Below are positions 56,673 through 64,000 of a stretch of DNA of 64,000 nucleotides, one piece after another. How positions within the stretch are numbered: the first letter of the stretch is position 1; each line of letters starts with the position of its first letter. The notes beneath the pieces were generated by a model. That model worked only from the letters and a program-made list of their open reading frames with translations, was not told the DNA's origin and ran no database searches. The translations under genes and the position numbers were made by a program. The stretch is from Marinobacterium lacunae (GTDB lineage: Bacteria; Pseudomonadota; Gammaproteobacteria; Pseudomonadales; Balneatricaceae): contig NZ_JMQN01000015.1 in assembly GCF_000705555.1 (NCBI RefSeq), positions 1 to 64,000 on the forward strand. The letters are read 5' to 3'.

Positions 56673-57890
56673 ATGACAAAGCAGGCTGATCTGGTCATCG
56701 TGGGCAATGGTATGGCCGCTAACCGGCTACTGCAGGACCTGGCGCGCCAGCCGGTAAAACCGACCTCCATACTGGTGATCGGCGAAGAGCCGCGGCGGGC
56801 GTACAACCGTGTCCTGCTCTCGCCCTTGCTGTCAGGCGAAATGCAGCCGGTGGATGTGGAGCTGCAGGATGCGCGGTGGTATCGCGAGCAGGGTATAGAG
56901 CTGATCTGTGCTGATCCGGTCGAACAGGTCGATCTTGAGCACCAGGTGTTGAAGACTCGGGCTGGAGTGCAGGTGCACTATCGACAGTTGGTGTTTGCCA
57001 CAGGCTCACGCTCGAATATGCCGCCACTGCCGGGCATTGATCTCAAAGGGGTTATGGGGTTTCGGACCTGGGAGGATGTCGAGCGGATGCAGACTCGCGC
57101 CGCCGAGGGTGGGCGTGCGGTGGTTGTCGGTGGAGGCCTGTTGGGTCTGGAAGCCGCCGAAGGGCTGCGAAAGCTTGGGATGCATACCACCGTTCTCCAG
57201 CGCGGTGATCGGTTGCTCAATCTGCAACTGGATAACACTGCCTCGGTGCTGTTGCAGCAAGAGCTGGAGGGTCGTGGACTGCATATCCTGACCGGTGCCC
57301 GGATCGAATCGATCGAGGGGTGTGAAGGGCGGGTAACCGCTGTCATGTTGCAGAACGGTAAGCGCCTGCCGGCGGATCTGGTCGTGGTTGCGATCGGTGT
57401 GACGCCAGAGGTGAGGCTGGCGCGCGAGGCCGGACTTAATTGCAACCGGGCGATCGAGGTTGATACGCATATGCACACCTCGCATTCGGGGGTGTATGCG
57501 CTTGGCGAGTGTTGTGAGTTCGAGCGTAATACTTACGGTCTTGTTGCACCGATCTGGCGTCAGGCCGAAGTCCTCGCGGGTGTACTCTGTGGTCAGGATC
57601 GCACCTATGCAGAGGAGCCGGTGGCCACACAGCTCAAAGTCAGTGGCATCGCATTGTTCTCCTGCGGTGAGATCGATGCGCAGGATACTCAGCCGCTAGA
57701 GTATCTGGACCTCCAGCACGGTGAGTACCGCAAGTTGTGGCTCAGGAATGGCGCGTTGGTAGGAGCGGTGCTGTATGGCGATACCCGTTTCGGACCTTGG
57801 TATTTCGAGCAGTTACGTGCGAAAACCGATCTGGGTGCATTGAGAGGAGAGCTTCTGTTCGGCCCGACGCCTACACAGCAGGTTGCCTGA
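56673..57890 (+). CDS. nasC: NAD(P)H/FAD oxidoreductase, nitrate reductase electron-transfer subunit
   Basis: The 405-residue flavoprotein resembles Klebsiella NasC and the N-terminal part of NirB. It has FAD-binding DLVIVGNGMAANRLLQDLA, NAD-binding AVVVGGGLLGLEAAEGL and VYALGECCEF. It lacks the Fe-S and sirohaem domains of NirB, so it is not a nitrite reductase. It probably passes electrons from NAD(P)H to NasA, although nasA is in a separate transcription unit. Last gene of nasFEDC. Confidence 0.88.
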   Translation: MTKQADLVIVGNGMAANRLLQDLARQPVKPTSILVIGEEPRRAYNRVLLSPLLSGEMQPVDVELQDARWYREQGIELICADPVEQVDLEHQVLKTRAGVQVHYRQLVFATGSRSNMPPLPGIDLKGVMGFRTWEDVERMQTRAAEGGRAVVVGGGLLGLEAAEGLRKLGMHTTVLQRGDRLLNLQLDNTASVLLQQELEGRGLHILTGARIESIEGCEGRVTAVMLQNGKRLPADLVVVAIGVTPEVRLAREAGLNCNRAIEVDTHMHTSHSGVYALGECCEFERNTYGLVAPIWRQAEVLAGVLCGQDRTYAEEPVATQLKVSGIALFSCGEIDAQDTQPLEYLDLQHGEYRKLWLRNGALVGAVLYGDTRFGPWYFEQLRAKTDLGALRGELLFGPTPTQQVA

Positions 57891-57996
57891 GCACGAATTT
57901 CCGGCAGCAAGATGGGATGGTCTCGGGAGAGAGACTAAAAAAGCAAGGGGACGCGGAATCGCCGTAAGAGCGGGCCGAACAAGATCCTCACGTCGG

Positions 57997-58027
57997 AAAA
58001 GCCGGAGTGTGAACTCCGGCTTTTTTT
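57997..58027 (+). terminator. Terminator of nasFEDC
   Basis: AAAAGCCGGAGT and ACTCCGGCTTTT form a 12-bp stem with a GTGA loop and a T7 tract. Confidence 0.95.
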
Positions 58028-58162
58028 CGCCTCGGCGTTCTGGGTATTGCTTTAATGGGTGAGTTTTATTCAACATTCATGCGAGAAAGGATCGTTTGAA
58101 GGCGCTCCGGCAACCCACTATTCTGTGCCTGTACAACGAACTCAGGACAGAAGGTGAACATT

Positions 58163-58354
58163 ATGAATGAAGAAAATCTTACTCTGGTCGAAATCGCCCG
58201 TCGCAATGGCTGTGAAGATCCCGTGACTCTGGCCAAGATCGAACGTGCTGAATACGTCTCTGAACTTATCCATGGTCTGTTCAGCTGGATTGCACGCACG
58301 GCTTCTCATGTAGCACACGACGCTAGCGCCCTGTTCGCCCGCCACGCGCACTGA
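58163..58354 (+). CDS. Small protein of unknown function (63 residues)
   Basis: The product MNEENLTLVEIARRNGCEDP has 63 residues. The first half is charged and helix-like with IARR and KIERAEYVSEL. The second half (LIHGLFSWIARTASHVAHDA) looks like an amphipathic or peripheral membrane helix and is histidine-rich. AAGG (58151-58154) lies eight bases before the ATG. It stands alone between the nas terminator and the peroxidase gene on the other strand. I do not recognise the family; codon use looks like its neighbours. It is probably real but unproven. Confidence 0.55.
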   Translation: MNEENLTLVEIARRNGCEDPVTLAKIERAEYVSELIHGLFSWIARTASHVAHDASALFARHAH

Positions 58355-58508
58355 ACAGGGGCTGCCCCGGACGACGTATTAATCCCCTGGGCTGGGGATA
58401 ACTATAAGAAAGCCCGTCTTCCTCCTCGATCATCCGCTGTAATATCCAGACCGATCCCCCGATACCGTATCGCTGAATCGGCTGCTCCGTTTTCGGTTTT
58501 CTCCGTTA

Positions 58509-59657
58509 TTACTGTTCGGCCTCCAGCAACGGCTCGTAACGCTTATCGGTCAGTGTCCTCATGAAGGCGACCAGTGCATCCACTCGACGGTTATCCAAAG
58601 CCGGTGTCGAGGTGAGCTCTTTCTCCGACAGGTTTCGGTCCACTTCCGGTTTTCCCCAGGGATTTCCCGTTTCCGGGTTGATCGCCCGTGCCGGATTGCG
58701 GCTGTTGTAGTGATCGTAGAACAGTACCACCGTGCGCAGATCCTTGAAGACGCCGTTGTGCATGTAGGGCCCCGTTACAGCCACATTGCGCAGCGTCGGC
58801 ACCTTGAACTTGCCCTCATGTTCAGCACCTTCAACACGGCTGTTGGCGGCCAGGCCCAGATCGATACCGCGCTTCAACTCAGGGTTGGCCGGTACGCCGA
58901 TGTTGCGGTAGCTGTAATCGGTAAATGTTTCGCGCTTGTCGATCGGTGAGCGCTTTAACTGGTGGCACTGATTGCAGTTGGTGAACTGCTGGGAGAAGAA
59001 TAGGGTACGACCGAGCTCCTCCTGCGGCGTCATGGTGTATTCGCCGCGCAGGTAGCGGTCGTATTTGGAGTCGAAGGGCGAGAACAGTGCCGTTTGCTCG
59101 AAGGCTGCAATACTCTCCGCCATCGCGCGGTAGCCGCGTTCCGGGTCCTGCAACACCTTATCATCAAACAAGCTGCTGAAACTGCTGCGGTAGAACGGAT
59201 TCTCGGCAAGACGCGAGATCACAAGCGCCTTGCTGGTCATACCCATCTCGGCCGGGTTGAGCGGTGGCCCCATCGCCTGATCGGCCAGCGTCGAGGCGCG
59301 ACCATCGTGGAACTGCCCGCCCTTATAGCTGCCATCTTCGGCACGGTGAAATTCAGGCGCCAGTGCGGCGTAACTGGCCGTCGGGGCATTGCGTCCGCCA
59401 TGTGAGTGACCGTCGTCGCCCAAGGAATCAGCCGTTCCCTTGGGATCGGTGAAGGCGTGGGCCGGGTCGTGGCAGCTGGAGCAGGATTGGGTGCGGTTCA
59501 GCGACAGCGCCGGGTCGAAAAACAGGCGCTGGCCGAGCTCGGCAAGAGTGTCGGCTGGCCGCGCGTCAGACGTTTGAGTGCTGGTTTGGCAACCGCTGAT
59601 CAGAATGGCAGCCAAACCCGACAGTACGAAGTAGGGGAGGTGACGATTGCGCTTCAT
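58509..59657 (-). CDS. Di-haem cytochrome c peroxidase family lipoprotein
   Basis: The 382-residue product has two c-type haem sites, CSSCH (residues 59-63) and CNQCH (near residue 229), in the CCP/MauG family that reduces hydrogen peroxide in the periplasm. The signal peptide ends in a lipobox LISG-C (Cys23), so it is probably membrane-anchored. Other conserved parts are GQRLFFDPALS, GGRNAPTASYAAL, FHDGRA and TLRNVAVTGPYMHNG. Upstream lies a Fur-like box. A role in redox chemistry other than peroxide removal (MauG-like) is possible. Confidence 0.9.
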   Translation of the reverse strand: MKRNRHLPYFVLSGLAAILISGCQTSTQTSDARPADTLAELGQRLFFDPALSLNRTQSCSSCHDPAHAFTDPKGTADSLGDDGHSHGGRNAPTASYAALAPEFHRAEDGSYKGGQFHDGRASTLADQAMGPPLNPAEMGMTSKALVISRLAENPFYRSSFSSLFDDKVLQDPERGYRAMAESIAAFEQTALFSPFDSKYDRYLRGEYTMTPQEELGRTLFFSQQFTNCNQCHQLKRSPIDKRETFTDYSYRNIGVPANPELKRGIDLGLAANSRVEGAEHEGKFKVPTLRNVAVTGPYMHNGVFKDLRTVVLFYDHYNSRNPARAINPETGNPWGKPEVDRNLSEKELTSTPALDNRRVDALVAFMRTLTDKRYEPLLEAEQ

Positions 59658-59729
59658 AAATGCCCTCTGACGTCAGGTTGCTGGCGATGCGTGCTCATGC
59701 CTCACCGTGAATAACCATGGAATTGCTAA

Positions 59730-59744
59730 TGATACATATTATCA
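59730..59744. promoter_or_regulatory. Fur-box-like operator upstream of the peroxidase gene
   Basis: TGATACATATTATCA matches the 7-1-7 Fur core at 12 of 14 positions (right half perfect). It is 73 bases upstream of the peroxidase start and 65 bases from the ahpF terminator. Confidence 0.5.
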
Positions 59745-59808
59745 GTTGCATTTGAAGATGGGTGTGGCTGTTACTTGGCCTGGATCAATGAACGCTGTGC
59801 GACGGGGT

Positions 59809-59844
59809 AAAAATAAAGACGCCTCTGGCCAGAGCTCAGAGGCG
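59809..59844 (-). terminator. Terminator of ahpCF
   Basis: On the minus strand CGCCTCTG and CAGAGGCG form an 8-bp stem followed by TCTTTATTTTT. Confidence 0.85.
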
Positions 59845-59870
59845 GTGCAAGAGGGAATGCAATCTGTTGA

Positions 59871-61439
59871 TCAGGCGGCTTCTTCGGAGTCGGCTACCGA
59901 CTCCCTGATCAGATAGTCGAAGGCACCTAGAGACGCCGTTGCGCCTGCACCCATGGCAATAATGATCTGCTTGAACGGCACCGTGGTTACATCGCCTGCG
60001 GCGAATACGCCGGGCAGCGATGTTTCACCGCGGGCTCCGATCTCGATCTCGCCGAATCGGGTCAGCTCCAGATCGCCCTTGAGCCATTCGCTGTTTGGCA
60101 CCAGCCCTATCTGGACAAAGATGCCGGCCAGTGTCAGTTCATGCGATTCGCCCGTGGCGCGGTCGGTATAGGTCAGACCGGTCACGCGCTGGCCGTCGCC
60201 TTTTACTTCGGTGGTTGCGGCCTGCTTGATGATGCGGATGTTCGGCATCGACTGCGCCTTACGTACCAGTACGTCATCGGCCCGCAGGGTATCGCCGAAC
60301 TCAAGCACCGTGACATCCTTCACAATACCGGCCAGATCGATCGCCGCTTCAATACCGGAGTTGCCGCCCCCGATTACCGCGACGCTCTTGCCCTTGAACA
60401 GAGGGCCATCGCAATGCGGGCAGTATGCCACGCCTTTGCCGCGATACGCCTTTTCACCGGGTACATTCATCTCCCTCCAGCGAGCGCCGGTGGCGATGAC
60501 TACGGCGCGGCTTTTCAATGTGGCACCGCTCGCCAGGTCGATCTCGACCAAACGGTCACGGCGCAGCTTGCTCGCCTTCTGTTCGGTGATGATATCCACA
60601 TCGTAGTCGCGCACATGCTCTTCAAGGCCTGCGACCAGCTTCGGACCTTCCGTCGCTTTCACCGAAATGAAGTTTTCAATGCCGACGGTATCCATCACCT
60701 GACCGCCGAAGCGTTCTGCAACGATACCGGTGCGGATCCCTTTGCGGGCCGCGTAAATCGCCGCTGCAGCACCGGCCGGGCCACCACCGACAACCAGCAG
60801 GTCATAGGGCGCCTTGTCGTCCAGTTCGGCTGCTTTGCGCTCGGCTGCACCGGAGTCGACCTTGTTGAGAATCTCTGCCAGTGTCATGCGGCCCTGACCG
60901 AACGGCTCACCGTTCAGATACACGCTGGGTACGGCCATCACGTTGCGCTCACTGACCTCGGACTGGAACAGGGCACCGTCGATCATGGTGTGGCTTATAT
61001 TCGGATTCAGCGTCGCCATCAGGTTCAGTGCCTGCACCACATCCGGACAGTTCTGACATGACAGCGAGATGTAGGTTTCGAAGCGCAGCGGCTTGTCGAG
61101 CGCCTTGATCTGTTCGATCTGCTCCTGCGCCACTTTTGGCGGGTAACCACCATTTTGTAACAGCGCCAGCACCAGCGAGGTGAACTCGTGTCCCATCGGG
61201 ATTCCGGCGAAATGGACACGCGGTTCAACACTGGCAGGGCTCACAGCCATGCTTGGTGTGCGTGCGGCAGCATCGCTGTCGATCAGTGAAATTTTGTCGG
61301 ACAGGGCGGTGATCTCCTGCGCGAGTGTGCGCAGTTCACGTCCCTTTTCCGTGTCGTCTGCAGACAGGGTTATCTCAATCGGAGTAACCAGCGCCTGCAG
61401 ATAGGTGTTCAGTTGCTGTTTCAGGTTTGTATCCAACAT
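59871..61439 (-). CDS. ahpF: Alkyl hydroperoxide reductase subunit F
   Basis: AhpF passes electrons from NADH to AhpC. The 522-residue product has an N-terminal double-thioredoxin-like domain with CQNC, an FAD-binding [18 protein letters not shown], the thioredoxin-reductase active site CPHC and an NAD-binding [18 protein letters not shown] 61439 ([14 protein letters not shown]) gives the family length; a longer in-frame reading runs into the ahpC gap. It is 85 bases after ahpC. Confidence 0.96.
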   Translation of the reverse strand: MLDTNLKQQLNTYLQALVTPIEITLSADDTEKGRELRTLAQEITALSDKISLIDSDAAARTPSMAVSPASVEPRVHFAGIPMGHEFTSLVLALLQNGGYPPKVAQEQIEQIKALDKPLRFETYISLSCQNCPDVVQALNLMATLNPNISHTMIDGALFQSEVSERNVMAVPSVYLNGEPFGQGRMTLAEILNKVDSGAAERKAAELDDKAPYDLLVVGGGPAGAAAAIYAARKGIRTGIVAERFGGQVMDTVGIENFISVKATEGPKLVAGLEEHVRDYDVDIITEQKASKLRRDRLVEIDLASGATLKSRAVVIATGARWREMNVPGEKAYRGKGVAYCPHCDGPLFKGKSVAVIGGGNSGIEAAIDLAGIVKDVTVLEFGDTLRADDVLVRKAQSMPNIRIIKQAATTEVKGDGQRVTGLTYTDRATGESHELTLAGIFVQIGLVPNSEWLKGDLELTRFGEIEIGARGETSLPGVFAAGDVTTVPFKQIIIAMGAGATASLGAFDYLIRESVADSEEAA

Positions 61440-61474
61440 GAGCCTGTCCTGCTTCCATAGCTGAGTTCTGTAAG

Positions 61475-61502
61475 GGCCGCACCCCGGTGCGTGGGGGCGG
61501 CC
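61475..61502 (-). promoter_or_regulatory. Hairpin between ahpC and ahpF
   Basis: GGCCGC-A-CCCC pairs with GGGG-GCGGCC (10 bp with one bulge). No T tract follows on the minus strand, so it may stabilise the ahpC end of the mRNA or lower ahpF expression rather than terminate. Confidence 0.5.
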
Positions 61503-61524
61503 ATCTGTGCTTACGCGTGTCGAC

Positions 61525-62091
61525 TTAGATCTTGCCAACCAGATCCAGAGACGGCGCCAGAGTCGCTTCGCCCTCTTTCCACTTCGCCGGGCAGACTTCG
61601 CCCGGATGGCTGGCAACGTACTGGGCTGCTTTCAGTTTGCGCACCAGGCTGTCCGCTTCGCGGCCGATACCTTCGGCAGTGACTTCCGCAGCCTGAATGA
61701 TGCCCTCCGGATCGACGATGAAGGTTGCACGGTCGGCAAGGCCCTGACCTTCACGCAGCACGTCGAAGTTGGTGGTGATGGTCCAGTTCGGATCGCCGAT
61801 CATGGTGTACTTGATCTTGGCGATGGTCTCGGACGCGTCGTGCCAGGCCTTGTGTACGAAGTGGGTATCGGTGGATACGGAGTACACCTCGACGCCCAGC
61901 TTCTGCAGCTCTTCGTAATGATCCGCCAGATCGCCGAGTTCGGTCGGGCAGACAAAGGTGAAGTCGGCAGGGTAGAAGAAGAACACAGACCACTTGCCTT
62001 TCAGGTCAGCGTCGGACATTTCGATGAACTCGCCGTTTTTGAAGGCGTTTGCTTTGAAGGGTTTGATCGGGGTGTTGATTGCTTGAGCCAT
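61525..62091 (-). CDS. ahpC: Alkyl hydroperoxide reductase subunit C (peroxiredoxin)
   Basis: AhpC reduces peroxides with a peroxidatic cysteine, Cys48 in DFTFVCPTE, and a resolving cysteine near residue 167 in GEVCPAKW. At 188 residues it is the typical 2-Cys AhpC with E. coli-like start [20 protein letters not shown]. It leads ahpCF on the minus strand. An OxyR-type site lies 70-105 bases upstream. Confidence 0.97.
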   Translation of the reverse strand: MAQAINTPIKPFKANAFKNGEFIEMSDADLKGKWSVFFFYPADFTFVCPTELGDLADHYEELQKLGVEVYSVSTDTHFVHKAWHDASETIAKIKYTMIGDPNWTITTNFDVLREGQGLADRATFIVDPEGIIQAAEVTAEGIGREADSLVRKLKAAQYVASHPGEVCPAKWKEGEATLAPSLDLVGKI

Positions 62092-62147
62092 TGTCTTTCT
62101 CCTGTGAGCGTGTGTGTTTCGACAGGATCTAGAGTAGGCAGCTGAGT

Positions 62148-62196
62148 GTTATATTAAAAATTGATTGTATCTAGTGCTCTAATAGCTATTGGCAAT
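62148..62196 (-). promoter_or_regulatory. OxyR operator and -10 element of ahpC
   Basis: Positions 62160-62196 read ATTG-N7-CTAG-N7-ATAG-N7-CAAT, the exact four-site OxyR spacing with 13 of 16 consensus bases. A -10 (TATAAC on the minus strand, 62153-62148) follows without a good -35, as expected when OxyR recruits polymerase. Confidence 0.7.
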
Positions 62197-62246
62197 GATC
62201 CATGCATGAAGACTTAAAGATGCGATGGAGGCGGGAGCGAAAACAG

Positions 62247-62273
62247 AAACGGCAACCGATAGGGTTGCCGTTT
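62247..62273 (-). terminator. Terminator of bamD
   Basis: AAACGGCAACC and GGTTGCCGTTT form an 11-bp stem; the minus-strand side continues CTGTTTT. Confidence 0.8.
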
Positions 62274-62296
62274 GATGCCGATCGTTAAGTGGACGA

Positions 62297-63235
62297 TCAG
62301 TCGAATATGCCGAAGGTGATCCGGTCAAACCAGGAGCGTTCCGTCTCTTCAGCCTGCTCTTTCTCTTCCTGGGCTTTGCGGGCGCCGGGTGTTGAGGTGG
62401 GGCGTGCCGGAACCGCGGGGGCTTCGGCTTCGCCGAACAGACCGAACGTGGCCGTGTTCAGCAGGGTGGAGCGCGGCTCCTTGAAGGTGCCGATCTGGTA
62501 ATCGGGGAAGTTGAGCTCAAGTACCTTGTAGGCGTTCTCGGCCAGTTCAGTCATGCCAAGCTCGGTATAGGCCTCTCCCATGATCGCCAGTGCGTCGGGC
62601 ACGGCCGGCGTTTCCTGAAAATTCTCCACCACGTAGCGACCACGGTTTGCCGCGGCCACCCAGGCCTGGCGCTTCATGTAGTAGGAGGCAACATGGATTT
62701 CATGGGTCGCCAGGCGGTTTTTCAGGTACTGCATGCGCTTCTGTGCATCCGGCGCATATTCGCTTTCGGGGTAGCGGTTGACCAGCGTCGAGAAGCTATC
62801 GAAGGAATCCCGCGCGGCACCCGGATCGCGCTGGGTTTCGTCCAGCGGCAGATAGCGGGTCAGGAATGACCGATCCTGCTCGAACGCCGTCAGACCCTTC
62901 ATGTAATAGGCGTAGTCGATGTTCTCGTGGTTGGGATGCAAACGGATGAAACGGTCGGCCGCCGCGGAAGCGGACTCCGGCTCGTAGGTCCTGAAGTAGG
63001 CGTAGATAAGCTCTAGCTGTGCCTGCTCCGAGTATTGACCGAACGGGTAGCGGGCTTCGAGTAGTTGCAGCTTTTCGACCGCCAGATCGTAGTTGTCCTG
63101 ATCCATGGCACTGAGTGCTTCTTCGTACAGTTGCTGCTCGGGTACGTCCGGGGCCAACTTGTCGCCCCCCCACCAGGAGCAGGCTGAAAGCAGTGTAACG
63201 AGCACCAGAGCGGCACTTGCTTTTACGAATCGCAT
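62297..63235 (-). CDS. bamD: Outer membrane assembly lipoprotein BamD
   Basis: BamD is the essential lipoprotein of the BAM complex that folds outer-membrane proteins. The 312-residue product has a signal peptide with lipobox LLSA-C (Cys19), then TPR-like repeats ([40 protein letters not shown]). It has a C-terminal low-complexity extension that makes it longer than E. coli BamD (245). ATG 63235 is used; an in-frame TTG at 63244 is less likely. Divergent from rluD, as in most relatives. Confidence 0.95.
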   Translation of the reverse strand: MRFVKASAALVLVTLLSACSWWGGDKLAPDVPEQQLYEEALSAMDQDNYDLAVEKLQLLEARYPFGQYSEQAQLELIYAYFRTYEPESASAAADRFIRLHPNHENIDYAYYMKGLTAFEQDRSFLTRYLPLDETQRDPGAARDSFDSFSTLVNRYPESEYAPDAQKRMQYLKNRLATHEIHVASYYMKRQAWVAAANRGRYVVENFQETPAVPDALAIMGEAYTELGMTELAENAYKVLELNFPDYQIGTFKEPRSTLLNTATFGLFGEAEAPAVPARPTSTPGARKAQEEKEQAEETERSWFDRITFGIFD

Positions 63236-63289
63236 GTTGATCAATCCTGATGCAAAGGGCCTCGCTCGGCGAAGCGGGCCGGATTCGGG

Positions 63290-63295
63290 TATAAT
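63290..63295 (+). promoter_or_regulatory. rluD -10 element
   Basis: A perfect TATAAT lies in the 135-base gap between bamD and rluD; the -35 is not convincing. Confidence 0.5.
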
Positions 63296-63370
63296 CGGCT
63301 GATAAATAGCGCCTTATTTAAACACAACCCGAACCCAACCAAAACATCCGACCGGATGAGTAGTGAGTAG

Positions 63371-64000
63371 ATGTCAGATCAAGTGGAGTTACAGGCCGAA
63401 GTGCCGAGCGAAATGTATGGACTCAGGCTGGACCAGGCTGTCGCGCAGCTGTTTCCCGAGTATTCACGCTCGCGCCTGCAGGGCTGGATCAAGGACGGCG
63501 CGCTGACCGTCGACGGTGAAGTGCGCCGCCCCCGTGACAAGCTGGCCGGGGGCGAGGTCATCCGCGTCGCGGCTGAGTTGGCGATGATTGAGGCGCACAG
63601 CGCTGAGGATATTCCGCTCGACATCATTTATGAGGACGATCATATCCTCGTGCTGAACAAACCGGCAGGACTGGTGGTTCACCCGGCAGCGGGGCATGCC
63701 GATGGCACCCTGCTCAATGCACTGCTGCACCATTGTCCGACAATCGCTCAGGTGCCGCGCGCCGGTATCGTGCACCGACTTGACCGCGATACCACAGGGT
63801 TGATGGTGGTGGCCAAGACCATTCCCGCGCAAACCGATCTGGTAGCCCAGCTGCAGGAGCGAAGTATGGGGCGGGAGTACGAGGCGGTGGTACACGGCGT
63901 GATGACCGGCGGTGGTTGTGTGGATGAGCCGATGGGGCGCCATCCGCGTCATCGCCAGAAAATGGCGGTGGTCGGAGTTGGCAAGGAGGCGGTGACGCAC
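63371..64000 (+). CDS. rluD: 23S rRNA pseudouridine(1911/1915/1917) synthase (partial)
   Basis: RluD modifies helix 69 of 23S rRNA. The first 210 codons are in the window and the frame is open to the end. An S4-type RNA-binding domain (LDQAVAQLFPEYSRSRLQGW) precedes the catalytic domain with NKPAGLVVHPAAGH and HRLDRDTTGLMVVAK, whose aspartate after RL is the catalytic one. The 3' end lies beyond the window. Confidence 0.95.
   Translation, partial: MSDQVELQAEVPSEMYGLRLDQAVAQLFPEYSRSRLQGWIKDGALTVDGEVRRPRDKLAGGEVIRVAAELAMIEAHSAEDIPLDIIYEDDHILVLNKPAGLVVHPAAGHADGTLLNALLHHCPTIAQVPRAGIVHRLDRDTTGLMVVAKTIPAQTDLVAQLQERSMGREYEAVVHGVMTGGGCVDEPMGRHPRHRQKMAVVGVGKEAVTH

Noticed and set aside
57737-57967. 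76-codon open frame overlapping the end of nasC
   Set aside because: Mostly a frame-shifted copy of nasC codons, extending into the untranslated region before the terminator.
59707-59916. 69-codon open frame on the plus strand between peroxidase and ahpF
   Set aside because: It runs over the Fur-like box and the ahpF terminator into ahpF antisense, has no ribosome binding site and looks non-coding.

Overview
The window is a chromosomal segment of a gammaproteobacterium. The S10-spc-alpha gene order, bamD divergent from rluD, rpsT-murJ-ribF-ileS-lspA-fkpB, and the obgE-proB and fabA-fabB pairs all fit. The mix of a NasS/NasT nitrate assimilation locus, a type IV pilus minor-pilin operon and scattered moa genes suggests a marine Oceanospirillales-type organism close to Marinobacterium; this genus-level guess is inference from gene order and protein flavour, not a database match.

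Layout. 1-14.2 kb: the end of tuf, then the S10, spc and alpha ribosomal operons, with rpoA, secY and a short rpmJ. 14.2-24.7 kb: uvrA (minus) divergent from ssb, an orphan RmlD-like reductase, sirB, and a molybdenum-cofactor cluster (moaA, moaB, moeA, moaC, moaD) interleaved with two PlsC-type acyltransferases. 24.7-29.2 kb: fabB/fabA, tpm, ispB, rplU-rpmA. 29.3-38.7 kb: obgE-proB, rpsT, murJ, ribF, ileS-lspA-fkpB. 38.7-43.7 kb: a type IV pilus module (pilE divergent from fimT-pilW-pilX-pilV) whose last two genes are unusually large and AT-rich. 43.7-48.2 kb: thiO, nadE, a candidate CsrA-sequestering small RNA, mobA, cobA. 48.2-57.9 kb: nitrate assimilation (nasA, then nasT-nasS and nasF-E-D-C). 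57.9-64 kb: a small unknown gene, a di-haem peroxidase, ahpF/ahpC, bamD and the start of rluD.

How the genes work together. NasF-E-D import nitrate. NasA, a molybdenum and Fe-S enzyme probably fed electrons by NasC, reduces it. MoaABCD, MoeA and MobA supply its cofactor. CobA makes the sirohaem precursor needed by a nitrite reductase that is not in this window. Expression of both nas transcription units appears to be controlled at two layers visible in the DNA: sigma-54/NtrC-type promoters, and leader terminators overlapped by ANTAR-type AxxGxx hexaloop hairpins that NasT would bind. AhpC/AhpF sit behind an OxyR-type operator.

Most notable for follow-up: (i) a minus-strand RNA gene at about 46513-46700 with nine GGA motifs, several in hairpin loops, which looks like a CsrB/RsmZ-family RNA; (ii) the paired NasT antitermination leaders; (iii) a strong intrinsic terminator inside the spc operon between rplN and rplX; (iv) an approximately 660-residue PilV-like minor pilin in a locus without pilY1.
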